Source of the DNA: a virus
Virus record (IMG/VR): IMGVR_UViG_3300020473_000020
Location: 62,001 to 126,000 of that record
DNA: 64,000 bases
Direction: 5' to 3' (one strand)
A model generated the notes under the pieces. The model saw nothing but the letters and a program-made list of their open reading frames with translations. It was not told the origin of the DNA and did no database searches. The position numbers were made by a program, and so were the translations under genes. Below, one piece after another: positions 17,911-27,102 of the stretch; position 1 is the stretch's first letter; each line of letters starts with the position of its first letter.

Positions 17911-19020
17911 TTACTCCACCGAAATAATGTGAGTGATGTAGTCGCCGTTTCTGAACACGATAACATTACCGCTTGCCCAGTGGCCTTCTTCTAGGATCTT
18001 AGCTGCGCGAAGCACATAGTTAGGGTTCACCATGATTTCAACATCAGGGGCTAAGCCTCCCACCCAGCGGTCGCTCAAGTCTTGCTGCTGTGTATCTTGT
18101 GATAGTACTGCTTCACTTTCTTTAGAGCCTTCGCTAATGCTCAGTGTCTCTTGAGTCTGGTGCTTGTTAACTGCGATCTTGTGCACACCTGCGGCACGCG
18201 TGAAGATAGCGCGTAGGTCGTCATCAACCTCAAACCATTCATCTTCTTTCGTTTCAGGCATTGCCTCGTCGAACACGTCTTCATAAGGCATGATGTCTGC
18301 GTCAGGTAGTTCTACCATTAACCAGCCGTAGTCCTCGCCGAAGTTACAGTGCAGGTAGGTCTCGCCGAAGCTCAGTTTTACCTTGCCGTTGTGGTCTTCA
18401 AAGAAGTGCTTGTACAACTTTAAGAACTGCTTACAGAAATCGTTGGGCAATAATACAAGGTCATTCTCGTAGTCGCCTTTCGGTGGACATTTCGCACCAT
18501 TGATGACTGCACGTGTCAGCGTCTGGTCATCTGTACTATAAAGCGTTAGTGGCTCACCTTCGCGCATTGAAAGTGCAACCGAGCCAAACACATCAAAAAA
18601 GTATTGTGTGTCGATGCTCAGCATTGCTGAGGCGAGGGCTTCTGAGAAAGCCATATCGACTTCCATGGTAAACACAGCATCGTCAGTTAGGCTATCAACA
18701 GTTAACACGAACTCTTCGGCAGGGTGGGTTACAAACGCCATCTTAGAGCGGCCATGCTTCAAAACTAGGTTGCCATCGTTCTCCACGAATGACACTTCCT
18801 CTGCTCGGATAGTGCTCACACATTTGTTAAGGGCGTTACCAGCTATTGCTGCTGAGAAAGAAGTATCAAGGGCTACGCCAATTGAAATGAAATCGTTATA
18901 TGCAAAAACGCAGTCGCCAGTAAAGCAATAGCTTTGCATGATCGGAAGGATGTTATTCAGGCTTAGTGCAGGTTTTACCAGCTGCAAAGCCTCTTGCAGA
19001 TCATCTGTTCTACAGGTCAT
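17911..19020 (-). CDS. DNA polymerase sliding clamp (beta-clamp-like)
   Basis: A 369-residue protein whose N-terminus (LQEALQLVKPALSLNNILPI) and repeated beta-rich segments match the DnaN beta-clamp plan. It would ring DNA and tether the polymerase encoded immediately downstream. Length agrees with bacterial clamps (about 366). I placed the start at the ATG at 19020 because the TTGATACTAAAGAG leader (19028-19041) ends just upstream; an ATG at 19041 would lie inside that leader. An acidic insertion (PETKEDEWFEVDDDL) is visible in the second half. Confidence 0.8.
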   Translation of the reverse strand: MTCRTDDLQEALQLVKPALSLNNILPIMQSYCFTGDCVFAYNDFISIGVALDTSFSAAIAGNALNKCVSTIRAEEVSFVENDGNLVLKHGRSKMAFVTHPAEEFVLTVDSLTDDAVFTMEVDMAFSEALASAMLSIDTQYFFDVFGSVALSMREGEPLTLYSTDDQTLTRAVINGAKCPPKGDYENDLVLLPNDFCKQFLKLYKHFFEDHNGKVKLSFGETYLHCNFGEDYGWLMVELPDADIMPYEDVFDEAMPETKEDEWFEVDDDLRAIFTRAAGVHKIAVNKHQTQETLSISEGSKESEAVLSQDTQQQDLSDRWVGGLAPDVEIMVNPNYVLRAAKILEEGHWASGNVIVFRNGDYITHIISVE

Positions 19021-19027
19021 ATTGTTT

Positions 19028-19041
19028 CTCTTTAGTATCAA
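19028..19041 (-). promoter_or_regulatory. Leader box TTGATACTAAAGAG of clamp gene
   Basis: Identical over 14 bases to the box before the ssDNA-binding protein gene (35615-35628). It ends seven bases before the clamp ATG. Confidence 0.55.
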
Positions 19042-19190
19042 TAAATATGCTTCTAGCGCTTGTACGCTATAGCTTTCTTAGTCTCGTTTATTGGGTAGCC
19101 CGTCACTTGTGCACGTCTACCGCGAGGCATTCTATCAGAAGTGGTATTATTTAGAAATGTCTGTGTTGCAGTGATTTATGGATTTGTTGC

Positions 19191-19226
19191 AAAAAAAAAA
19201 ATGGCCTCAAGATGAGACCATTTTAA
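19191..19226 (-). terminator. Terminator after coiled-coil gene
   Basis: On the minus strand AAATGGTCTCA and TGAGGCCATTT form an 11-bp stem with a wobble, followed by about ten T. It lies 17 bases past the stop at 19243. Confidence 0.85.
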
Positions 19227-19242
19227 TTTACTAGTTTACTCG

Positions 19243-20469
19243 TTACTTCTTCGACTTTAAGTGCTTCGCTACCGCAGCGGATAGCTTAGCCGTGTACTCT
19301 TCATCCATTGCTGGGTCGACCTTGGCTAAGTCTTCTACAGACTTAAACTTGTTTAGCTGTTCTTGGTTGAACATACCCATAGATTCGAAGAACTCATACG
19401 CGCCACGAAGGTCTGATAACTTCGGCGACCACGTGCCTTTCTTAGCCTCAACACCTAGCTCTTTCATGATTAAATAAATCTCATCAAAGCGGATTTCTTT
19501 ATCAATCAGGAGCAAGCGGCGCATTGTACCTACAACGCCGTATGTGTTAGCGCTGATACTAGTCGTACGGACAGAACGCTTTCGAGCCTTCTCTTCGGCT
19601 TTACGCTTCGCTTCCGCTTCGGCCTTAGCCTTGGCCTCGGCTTCTTTTTGTGCTTTCTCTTCGGCTTTACGCTTCGCTTCCGCTTCGGCCTTAGCCTTGG
19701 CCTCAGCTTCTTCTTGTGCTTTCTTCTTAGCGGCTTCTTTTGCAGCGGCTTCTTCTTTGGCTTTTTTATCAGCGTCTTCTTTCGCTTTTTTCTCGGCTTC
19801 GGCCTTTGCTGCTTGCGCTTCGGCATCATCGTTTAGGTCGGTGCTTACTGCATCGTCGCCATCGGGGTCGCCGACTAAGTCAGAAATATCAGCAAGGGCT
19901 GCCAGTGTTTGGTCAGTACTACTTAATGCTGGCTCAACTTTTCGGCGCTGACGACGCGAGCGTGCTGGCTTCTTCTCAGTGCCAAAATGTGACGCTAGTG
20001 TGCTTTCAACATTTTTTAGCACGGCGTTACCTTTCAGCTCCGCTGTAATTTCTTTAGGTAGTGCCACACCGTCTGGCCAGTTAGCTAGTGCGTAGGCAAC
20101 CGTCAGGACATCGTCATCGTCACCAGCTTCATCAAGTGCTGGGAAATCTGCGAATAACTCAGCCTGAGCACCCATTGCATCAGGGTCAAGCTCGGCTTCG
20201 TGGTTGTCTGCAACCTCATCCGTCCATTCTTTTAGCTCGGCTAATGCCTTTGCACGCGAGGCTGACTTACGAGCACTCTCAACAAGTGCATTGTACTGGT
20301 CATCGTCTAATCCGTAGATGAACGCATCATAGATCTTACCGCTTACGACCTCAGCCGTGTCGGTGCTCTTGATGCAATAAGGTTCATTCTCGTCGGTAAG
20401 CATCGGTAGGACTTCCAACGCAGCTAATAAAACTGTGTTAAGTGTGTCGGTCATTTTTCGGTTATCCAT
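19243..20469 (-). CDS. Hypothetical protein with long Ala/Lys/Glu helix
   Basis: A 408-residue protein. Residues about 215-305 are a TolA-like single helix built from repeats of AEAKAKAEAEAKRKAEEKA. The flanking N-terminal region is acidic, and the C-terminal 100 residues look like a small folded helical domain. The helix contains a near-exact 66-base tandem duplication. An alternative start at 20454 exists. It is probably a spacer or scaffold linking two domains; function unknown. The promoter region upstream carries two TTGTACAA sites. Confidence 0.75.
   Translation of the reverse strand: MDNRKMTDTLNTVLLAALEVLPMLTDENEPYCIKSTDTAEVVSGKIYDAFIYGLDDDQYNALVESARKSASRAKALAELKEWTDEVADNHEAELDPDAMGAQAELFADFPALDEAGDDDDVLTVAYALANWPDGVALPKEITAELKGNAVLKNVESTLASHFGTEKKPARSRRQRRKVEPALSSTDQTLAALADISDLVGDPDGDDAVSTDLNDDAEAQAAKAEAEKKAKEDADKKAKEEAAAKEAAKKKAQEEAEAKAKAEAEAKRKAEEKAQKEAEAKAKAEAEAKRKAEEKARKRSVRTTSISANTYGVVGTMRRLLLIDKEIRFDEIYLIMKELGVEAKKGTWSPKLSDLRGAYEFFESMGMFNQEQLNKFKSVEDLAKVDPAMDEEYTAKLSAAVAKHLKSKK
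19590..19722 (-). repeat. Tandem 66-base repeat inside the coiled-coil gene
   Basis: Two almost identical 66-base units encode 22 residues each of the AEAKAKAEAEAKRKAEEKA helix. The repeat is in frame and coding, so it probably arose by slippage or unequal exchange. Confidence 0.75.
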
Positions 20470-20513
20470 TTATCGGTGTAATCGTCTGCGGCGCAGCGAT
20501 TTATTAAACATGG

Positions 20514-20571
20514 TTGTACAATACATTATTTTTTGCGGAAGTAAAACCTTTTTTATAAAAAGTTTGTACAA
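20514..20571 (-). promoter_or_regulatory. Promoter with two TTGTACAA sites
   Basis: On the minus strand a TTTACT -35 and TATTGT -10 stand 16 bases apart upstream of the coiled-coil gene. The -10 overlaps the palindrome TTGTACAA (20514-20521). A second copy lies at 20564-20571. The overlap suggests that a protein bound at the palindrome would block the promoter. Confidence 0.5.
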
Positions 20572-20590
20572 CGCTTTACGAGGCAGTGCT

Positions 20591-21598
20591 CTAGTCTTCA
20601 TAACGCTTGCGTAATATTTGCTTGGCTGAGGCCATGGCAGCATCGTATTTGCGACCTAGGATGCGCTCTACTTTGTGCTTGTTCTCTTTCGAGACAAGGT
20701 CTGCCATTGACTTAATACCAAAGTTGGCGAGCTTGCGAACAAGCATCACACCTAAGCCTTCAACTTCCGTTAGCTCAGCAACAGACTGCGAGGTACCGTT
20801 CTTATAGCGTGTTTCAAGTAGATGCCAGTAACCCTCTGGGCGTTCCCAGTCGCATGCCTTAGCTATTTGGCGTACAGCTTGGAATATACGTGAGCTGTCG
20901 TATTTAAACGCAGAGAGTCGCGTTGCTGGGACGACCTTGCCGTTGATGTGGTCATAGATGTCCGCAGCGAGCGCCGTCGCACGTACACCACGGAGCTTCT
21001 TCGTCAACTCTGCTTCATAGGCTTCGACTTGCTTTGCTTGTCCTTTAGGGATGTAATCTAAGTTATAGCTCGGCGCACCTGCTACAACATGGGTCATGAC
21101 GTAATCATTTTCCCATAGGTCATTATCTGCGACATCTTGAAGACCACGCCACCAGTGAAAAACATCCTCTGGTTTGTAGTACCATACCGCCGAAACGCGG
21201 CCAATATCTGTGATAAGTAGGCGACCCCCTGTCTCTAAGAGCATCTTAGTGACCAACAAGTCGCGCAAAACCTTGTCGACGATTTCCTGATTAACTTTAC
21301 CCTGAACAAACGCAAGTGAGCGTTTGAACCACGTCTCAACGTCAGCTCGCGTTGTGATCACACCTGAGTCAACCTCGGCCAAAATGTGAAACCCCAGTGT
21401 TGATTCATCAACTAACTGAGAGTCCACGTTTCTCGCTTCTTGGATGCGCTCTTGCCATCTAGTAGGGTTATCGCAAATAAGCAAGCAATGACCATGGTAC
21501 TTATCAAGATAAGCTTGGTCGTTTTCGGCTAACCACGTTTTGGCGTCTTCAACGCTGTCAGCCTTAATAACTTTGTGGTGAGTCTTCAAAGCAGCCAT
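20591..21598 (-). CDS. Ski2/Hel308-type helicase C-terminal accessory protein
   Basis: A 335-residue protein with no helicase motifs of its own. The C-terminus (VAELTEVEGLGVMLVRKLAN) is a helix-hairpin-helix like that at the end of Hel308/Ski2 helicases, and the preceding region resembles their winged-helix and ratchet domains. The matching motor lies two genes upstream (22552-24537). I infer a helicase split into two polypeptides, with this one gripping DNA. GGAGG lies eight bases before the ATG, which overlaps the upstream stop. Confidence 0.65.
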   Translation of the reverse strand: MAALKTHHKVIKADSVEDAKTWLAENDQAYLDKYHGHCLLICDNPTRWQERIQEARNVDSQLVDESTLGFHILAEVDSGVITTRADVETWFKRSLAFVQGKVNQEIVDKVLRDLLVTKMLLETGGRLLITDIGRVSAVWYYKPEDVFHWWRGLQDVADNDLWENDYVMTHVVAGAPSYNLDYIPKGQAKQVEAYEAELTKKLRGVRATALAADIYDHINGKVVPATRLSAFKYDSSRIFQAVRQIAKACDWERPEGYWHLLETRYKNGTSQSVAELTEVEGLGVMLVRKLANFGIKSMADLVSKENKHKVERILGRKYDAAMASAKQILRKRYED

Positions 21599-22536
21599 TA
21601 GTCTAACCCTCCGAAATCAGTTTTAGTCTGTAACTTCTTCACGTTCCAAGTGTTTGACTTACGGCTAACAAATAGCTGTGTCTCTGGCTCATCTGCCCAC
21701 TTTTTCTTATCCTTTATGTTACGGCCAAATACCGTACGGAACGTGTAGGCCGTCACTGTTTTAACGCCTTTAGGCAGGCAAGACTCTCTAGCCTTCGGGT
21801 CACGCATCCCAACTGTCAGTGCCTCTTCTTCACCCGCTGATACGTAAGCACTAAAAGCTGAAACAAGCTTTAGCGCTAGGAATTGCTGCTTGCTCTCATA
21901 CTCGTTTAAATCTCCCGACAAGGTTGCATCGCTCATGTTACCGACATGGGTCTGATACTCTTTAATTGTCTTAGAACGAAGCAGAAGCGGGATGGTCGTG
22001 TGATGTGTCATGACGCGGCTGAACTCACCGTCATCCGTTGGGATAATGATGGCTAAGGCATTCTTATCAAGGTTTTCAGGTTTAACCATGACATTGCCCT
22101 CGGGACGATGAAAGTCGCTCAGAAGGGCATTCGTAACCGTCTTAACATGGTCTGCCGTGCGCATGTAAGTTACCATGAAGCTCGGTAAACGTACGCCATC
22201 ATACTCAAAGTTAGCTGGAAGCGTGAAAACAAAGTTAGACATCGGAAAGTTGAAGCCCTTGGCGTCATCCACGTCGTAGTCAGCGTTTAGTAGATTCACG
22301 ACATCTACCTCAGTTTCAGGGTAGATAACGTTACGCTTGGTTTTATTGAGCCAGTAGTGCTCTTCACTAAAGATATAATCATCCATTAGAGCACCATGTG
22401 GTAATCCTGCCCCAGCACGTTCGTCGACGATGGCATTCATCGCGCCTTTAAAGTCACCTTTTTTAAAGGTACGACCAAACGCCGCAAACATGTTCATGTG
22501 ATTCGTTGTTAGTAGTTTTATTTTAGAATAGCGCAT
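21598..22536 (-). CDS. Hypothetical protein between helicase halves
   Basis: A 312-residue alpha/beta protein without recognised motifs. It shares one base with the downstream helicase accessory gene and starts 15 bases after the motor gene, so the three are probably one operon and perhaps one complex. AAAGGGAAG precedes the ATG. Confidence 0.7.
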   Translation of the reverse strand: MRYSKIKLLTTNHMNMFAAFGRTFKKGDFKGAMNAIVDERAGAGLPHGALMDDYIFSEEHYWLNKTKRNVIYPETEVDVVNLLNADYDVDDAKGFNFPMSNFVFTLPANFEYDGVRLPSFMVTYMRTADHVKTVTNALLSDFHRPEGNVMVKPENLDKNALAIIIPTDDGEFSRVMTHHTTIPLLLRSKTIKEYQTHVGNMSDATLSGDLNEYESKQQFLALKLVSAFSAYVSAGEEEALTVGMRDPKARESCLPKGVKTVTAYTFRTVFGRNIKDKKKWADEPETQLFVSRKSNTWNVKKLQTKTDFGGLD

Positions 22537-22551
22537 CTTAGCTTCCCTTTA

Positions 22552-24537
22552 TTATGACGTTGCTGTAGCGCGGCGATTACGCCCGCGACGTGACTTACGC
22601 TGAGACTGTAAGTCGTTTACAAGTGCGTCGACGTCTATGTCGATTTCACGACGCTGTCTACGCTTACGGCGTGTTGCCGCAGGTTTTTCTGTTTTCGATT
22701 CTGTAGGTGTACTTTCCGTATAGTCATCGGTACGTATGTCTATCACTTGTGCCTGACCTAAAGACTTCTCATCAGTCGATAACAGACGGATTGATAAGCG
22801 GTCAAAGCTTGTCTGCGTATACACCTCAGCGTCTGGCGTTTGGATGTAATACTCAGGTGGTAGTGCACGGCCTGCACGACCTGCCATCTGGTGAATATCG
22901 GCCAAGTCGACTTGGTTGATACCTCGGGTTGTGCCTACGATGATTGCATTCTTTGCTGGAACGTTTACACCCCACGCAAGTGTACTGGTCGCCACAAGCA
23001 CGCGGATTTTACCCATCGGATCCTTAAACTCACTCTCAATACGCTTACGCGTGTCCTTCGGTGCATCGGCATTATGGAACTCAGTAACAACCCCCTCACC
23101 GCGCAGTTGACGAACAAGTTCTTTACCCGTCGTTTTGTCATGGACGAAAAGCAAGCATTTCTCATGCTCGCGCTCGGGAGCCATTACTGCGTTCACGGCC
23201 TCTTGTATTTTGGCCTGTTGGTTACGACGGTAATCACCTTGCTCAATGTACTGCGGAAAGTGCCACGTTAGCGGTGTCGGTCTCCACGGTGAATTGATGA
23301 CCTCTGTTTTCTTGCCGTTTAAGACTGTTAGCCACTTAGCAAAATCTTCAACGTTAGGCATTGTCGCCGACATGAAGAGAATGCGCGCTTTCGAGTTAAG
23401 ATTTGTAAAGCGCATCAAGCCTGCTTCAACAGCATGGCCACGGCTCGTGCCGATGATATGTGATTCATCGACAACAACCAGTCTAATATCGTCGATCCAT
23501 GCGCTTTTCTCTGAGCCGTACTTACGTGTACGCGAGTCAAGCATTTCAGACGTTACACACAGAATGTCAGAGTTATTCACCTCACGGGCACGTGCCTCAG
23601 TCAACTGGTGGTCACCCGTCATGATACCGATGTCGTAGTCATCACCGAAAGTCTCTGACCACTCTTCGTATTTTTCTTGGGTAAGTGCTCTTAGCGGCGA
23701 AACATAAACAACCTTATCGCCCTTGGCCAGTGTTCGCGCCATACAAAGCTCGGCACTGACAGTCTTACCTGACGACGTCGCGGTACCAAGTACTAGGTTT
23801 ACGTCATTTCGATGTATGTTATTCGCAAGTAGTGTACTTTGTACGCGGTTGAAATGACTAAACGGGTATTTCAAAAGCTTGTATTCGCTTGTTGGTATTA
23901 CGTCGGCGTCATTCACTAAAGGAAGACCTATGCCAGATTGGCCATCGGTCTCTGACACATCGCCAAAAGTTAGCGTACCATCTGCACTCGCCGCTTGCTT
24001 GTTGCCTTTCTCTGGTTGAAGCAGTGTATCAGGGAGCATCTGACCTTCTCGAAGAAAGTATTGCTGACTCGGGGCATCTAAAACGCGAAGAGGGTGCACT
24101 TTCTCTGTTGCTAGCTCGCGGCCAGAACATACAAAGTAGTCACTGCACGACTTCATAGGGCGGCCTGCGTTCACGCGAATAGTTTTATGCGAACCACATT
24201 TAGGGCAGAAATCTATTTCTGCATAATCCATTGACTGGTTATCAGCGGCACGGTCGAGAGCTTCTAGCGTTCTTTTATCGAACGTCGATGATTTCAGTAA
24301 CATCGGGTCGTACTCTCGAACCACCACGTTTGATTTAGGGTCGAAGGTTACGAGGCGCACAGACGATGGGTTGTACTCCATATCTGTGTTGAAGCCTGTC
24401 ACTAGCCAATTCTCAAGACGGCCATCAAGTGACTTAATTACAAGTTCGCGGTTGCCATCAAGGGCAAGGGCTACGTAACCCCATTTAGTCGATGCCCAAT
24501 CTAGCTGAGCATGAAGCTGGTCTTTAATCTGTGACAT
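22552..24537 (-). CDS. Ski2-like superfamily 2 helicase motor
   Basis: A protein of about 661 residues. Motif I is GTATSSGKT, motif II DESH, motif III SAT, followed by TSTLAWGVNVP and QMAGRAGR (motif VI), the Ski2/Hel308 signature. Upstream of the motor lies a zinc ribbon, CPKCGS with a later C/C pair. The chain ends soon after motif VI in a basic tail, so the winged-helix, ratchet and HhH part of Hel308 is absent; it appears to be encoded by the gene at 20591. I chose the ATG at 24537 with AGG eight bases upstream; an ATG at 24582 lacks a ribosome-binding site. Confidence 0.85.
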   Translation of the reverse strand: MSQIKDQLHAQLDWASTKWGYVALALDGNRELVIKSLDGRLENWLVTGFNTDMEYNPSSVRLVTFDPKSNVVVREYDPMLLKSSTFDKRTLEALDRAADNQSMDYAEIDFCPKCGSHKTIRVNAGRPMKSCSDYFVCSGRELATEKVHPLRVLDAPSQQYFLREGQMLPDTLLQPEKGNKQAASADGTLTFGDVSETDGQSGIGLPLVNDADVIPTSEYKLLKYPFSHFNRVQSTLLANNIHRNDVNLVLGTATSSGKTVSAELCMARTLAKGDKVVYVSPLRALTQEKYEEWSETFGDDYDIGIMTGDHQLTEARAREVNNSDILCVTSEMLDSRTRKYGSEKSAWIDDIRLVVVDESHIIGTSRGHAVEAGLMRFTNLNSKARILFMSATMPNVEDFAKWLTVLNGKKTEVINSPWRPTPLTWHFPQYIEQGDYRRNQQAKIQEAVNAVMAPEREHEKCLLFVHDKTTGKELVRQLRGEGVVTEFHNADAPKDTRKRIESEFKDPMGKIRVLVATSTLAWGVNVPAKNAIIVGTTRGINQVDLADIHQMAGRAGRALPPEYYIQTPDAEVYTQTSFDRLSIRLLSTDEKSLGQAQVIDIRTDDYTESTPTESKTEKPAATRRKRRQRREIDIDVDALVNDLQSQRKSRRGRNRRATATS

Positions 24538-24602
24538 AGTACTGCCTAAAAGTGAATAGGTTGTCTTCGGTCTATAGCGCATAGCGCTTTATCTATGGGT
24601 GT

Positions 24603-24631
24603 AAGATAGCAGCTAACCCGCTGCGCCGCAA
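24603..24631 (-). promoter_or_regulatory. Sigma70-like promoter for the Ski2 helicase operon
   Basis: On the minus strand TTGCGG, a 17-base spacer and TATCTT. The -35 context GTTGCGGCGCAG recurs at 55973 and, nearly, at 42117. A TTGTACAA palindrome lies immediately upstream. Confidence 0.6.
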
Positions 24632-24844
24632 CTGTTTTGTACAACGATTTTGCAAGCGTAATCTGTGAGCAGGCCGTGCACGCACCATTGTGCATGCAAT
24701 GGCTTTAGATGTTGACTGGCCATCACGCTAAGTCCTTGGGCTGTAGTCAAATATGCGCGCAATTCGGCGGTTAGTACTACACAAGTTGGACTGTTTCGTG
24801 TAGAGTGGCGCGATGCAAGGTGGCCTAAGTTGCTACCAACAAGA

Positions 24845-24860
24845 ATTGAGACTTAGATAC
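24845..24860 (+). promoter_or_regulatory. Leader box ATTGAGACTTAGATAC
   Basis: The composite box lies ten bases before the SNF2-like helicase ATG. No other Shine-Dalgarno is apparent, so it may itself set translation. Confidence 0.5.
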
Positions 24861-24870
24861 TGGGCATTTT

Positions 24871-27060
24871 ATGATTAATCCTAAAGCGATTGATGGCTTT
24901 ATCCGTGCCGACCGCGATGATTGGCGCTGGATTAAAAAGGCATCACTTGAAGAGCTAGAAGAGACGTTCGCCGACGTTCCTGTACACACCACACCTTATA
25001 AGCATCAATGGGCAAGTATTGCTCTTGGCGTTTCAAACCCAGCGTTCATGTACTTCCTAGACATGGGGCTTGGTAAAGCCTTGGAAGCATCACAGTTAGT
25101 ACTAACGCCGACAGGTTGGAAAGCTATTGGGACGCTAATGGTCGGTGAAACTGTCGTCCACCCATCGGGTGACCATTGTACTATCGAGGGGGTGTTCCCA
25201 CAGGGTAATAAAGACTTATTCGAAGTTGCGTTCGATGACGGTACTAAGAGTATTTGCTGCAAAGAGCACTTATGGTCACTCTGTGATGAGGACGGTACTA
25301 TTACCCAGACTCTTGAACTTCAAGAGTTCATGGGTGACATCAATAACCAAGAGCACCGAATCCCACTCATTTCAAAGACAATCGACCTCAAAGGAAAATC
25401 ACCAGAAATGGGGGCATATCATTCTCGCCGTGAGCTTCTTAATGAAACTACTTGTGATAACGATGCGCTGTACCTCTCAAGGTCATTAGGCCAGTGGAGT
25501 GCATTGGACGAACACGGCAAGCTCATTACTAAAGATACTAAATACAAAACTATCACGAGTGTGACGCCTCACGGCTACGGCCAAGCTGTATGTATCAAGG
25601 TTGACCGTGACGACGGGCTATTCATCACAAATGACTTTATTGTTACGCACAACACTAAGCTACTTCTAGATTTGTTCATGTACCGCCGAAAGCTTGGCCA
25701 AGCGAAGCGTGCGCTGGTATTGGTACCAAACTTCACAAACATCCAATCATGGGTTGATGAAATCCAAGTACACCAGCCCGAACTTGTGGGCATCGGCCTT
25801 GAGGGCAGTGCGAAGCAGCGCAAGGAACTACTTGAAGCCGAAGGTGACGTCTGGATCATCAACTACCAAGGCTTGCAATCACTTGTTACGAAGACTGAAA
25901 ACCGTCGTCGCACTATTGACGAAGAGGCGCTTGAGTACACAGCAAGCTTATTTGACATGGTCGCGATGGATGAGATACACAAATGTAAAAACCCTGAGTC
26001 ACTAACATTTGAAATCTGTGATGTCCTTTGTCAGGCCGCAAAGTTCCGCTATGGCCTGACTGGTACGCCATTCGGCCGTAACCCTATGGACTTGTGGGCG
26101 CAGTTCTTCTTGATTGACCGTGGCGAATCATTGAGCCATCACCCTCAAATCTTTAAAGAAACATTCTTTGACCAGAAGGTTAACGGCGCAGGCTTTATGG
26201 ACTGGGAGTTCAATAAGAAGAAAAAGCGCTTATTGAATCGCATGATCCAGCACCGCAGCATACGCTACCGCGACTCGGAGTGTATGGACTTACCTAGCCA
26301 AAACTTCATTCCTGTGCGTGTTGGCATGGGCAAAGATGCCTTGAAGTATATGCGCGAAATGCTTGACGAGATTCAGCAAAAGGCGATGGCTGGCGATGCG
26401 CTTGACGACCGTAAGAATGCTGAGAACGTCTTTATGAAGATGCGTACGCTAGCCTCGGGGTTTGTGCGTGTTTACGAGCTAGATGACGATGGCAAAAAGA
26501 CGAAAAACTACGAAGACATCATCTTTAAAGACCAGCCTAAGCTCGATGCACTTACCGACCTTATTGAGTCACTGCCAGAAGGTGAGAAAATCGTTATTTT
26601 CCACGAGTTCATCGCGACAGGTAATATGATTGAGGCTGCGCTCAAAAAGTCCAAGATTAAATACCTAGCGCTGAACGCACAAACCAAAGATAAAAAGGCG
26701 TTCTTACATGACTTCCGTGAAAATAAGTCTATTACAGCAGCCGTTGTAAACTCGAAGTCAGGTTCGACTGGTCTAAACCTACAGACAGCGAATCACATGG
26801 CCTTTTTTGAATCACCTGTTTCCCCGATTGAACGTCAGCAAGCAGAAAAGCGTACCCACCGTGGCGGCCAGAAGAAGCCGTGCTTTTACTACGACCTGAT
26901 TACGATCAACTCTGTCGATGAACGTATTCAAGAATTTATCAAAGAGGGTAAAGACTTGATGACTGAAATCGTAGAGCAGAAGTCTAGCATGCTGCTTGGC
27001 ATGATGGGCGAAATGGTAAGCGACGAGAAGTCGCGTACCAGCAAAAAGAAAAAGAAGTAA
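24871..27060 (+). CDS. SNF2-like helicase interrupted by an intein
   Basis: A 729-residue precursor. The host protein is a Swi2/Snf2-type superfamily 2 ATPase: Walker A DMGLGK-T is split by an insertion after K69, motif II is DEIHKCK, motif III LTGTPFGR, and motifs V/VI are SGSTGLNLQ and EKRTHRGGQ. Residues 70-261 are an intein; removing it joins GLGK to T262 and restores the nucleotide-binding loop, giving a 537-residue enzyme. Without splicing the ATPase should be inactive. It heads the plus-strand replication block and probably remodels DNA during replication or repair. Confidence 0.92.
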   Translation: MINPKAIDGFIRADRDDWRWIKKASLEELEETFADVPVHTTPYKHQWASIALGVSNPAFMYFLDMGLGKALEASQLVLTPTGWKAIGTLMVGETVVHPSGDHCTIEGVFPQGNKDLFEVAFDDGTKSICCKEHLWSLCDEDGTITQTLELQEFMGDINNQEHRIPLISKTIDLKGKSPEMGAYHSRRELLNETTCDNDALYLSRSLGQWSALDEHGKLITKDTKYKTITSVTPHGYGQAVCIKVDRDDGLFITNDFIVTHNTKLLLDLFMYRRKLGQAKRALVLVPNFTNIQSWVDEIQVHQPELVGIGLEGSAKQRKELLEAEGDVWIINYQGLQSLVTKTENRRRTIDEEALEYTASLFDMVAMDEIHKCKNPESLTFEICDVLCQAAKFRYGLTGTPFGRNPMDLWAQFFLIDRGESLSHHPQIFKETFFDQKVNGAGFMDWEFNKKKKRLLNRMIQHRSIRYRDSECMDLPSQNFIPVRVGMGKDALKYMREMLDEIQQKAMAGDALDDRKNAENVFMKMRTLASGFVRVYELDDDGKKTKNYEDIIFKDQPKLDALTDLIESLPEGEKIVIFHEFIATGNMIEAALKKSKIKYLALNAQTKDKKAFLHDFRENKSITAAVVNSKSGSTGLNLQTANHMAFFESPVSPIERQQAEKRTHRGGQKKPCFYYDLITINSVDERIQEFIKEGKDLMTEIVEQKSSMLLGMMGEMVSDEKSRTSKKKKK
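25078..25653 (+). mobile_element. Class 3 mini-intein in the SNF2 helicase
   Basis: A 192-residue intein from Ala1 to Asn192 with Thr as the first residue after it. It has the class 3 triad: Trp66 in block B (KEHLW), Cys172 in block F (VCIKVD), and Thr at +1. It ends in the block G sequence FIVTHN. Class 3 inteins start with a non-nucleophilic residue, here Ala, and use the block F cysteine. No LAGLIDADG or other homing-endonuclease motif is visible and the length is too short for one, so it is a mini-intein. Insertion in a P-loop GK/T is a known intein hot spot. Confidence 0.9.
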
Positions 27061-27064
27061 GTTG

Positions 27065-27100
27065 TTGTACAACGATTATTAATAAATGAGACTGAGATAC
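27065..27100 (+). promoter_or_regulatory. TTGTACAA plus leader box before the exonuclease gene
   Basis: TTGTACAA (27065-27072) and the box ATGAGACTGAGATAC (27086-27100) fill the 42-base gap between helicase and exonuclease genes. Confidence 0.5.
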
Positions 27101-27102
27101 TA

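Larger units (their letters stand above)
24538..24870. other. Divergent promoter region between helicase operons
   Basis: No gene is seen. It separates the minus-strand helicase operon from the plus-strand replication genes. It holds a sigma70-like promoter for the minus strand (24603-24631), TTGTACAA at 24637-24644, and the plus-strand leader box at 24845-24860. No convincing plus-strand promoter was found. Confidence 0.55.

Noticed and set aside
19544-19951. Plus-strand alanine/serine-rich frame of about 135 codons
   Set aside because: It is the mirror of the Ala/Lys/Glu repeat in the minus-strand coiled-coil gene, with no ribosome site.
25078-25653. Insertion in the helicase as a sequencing or annotation error
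   Set aside because: It is in frame, has intein blocks with W, C and THN-T residues, and its removal restores a perfect P-loop.
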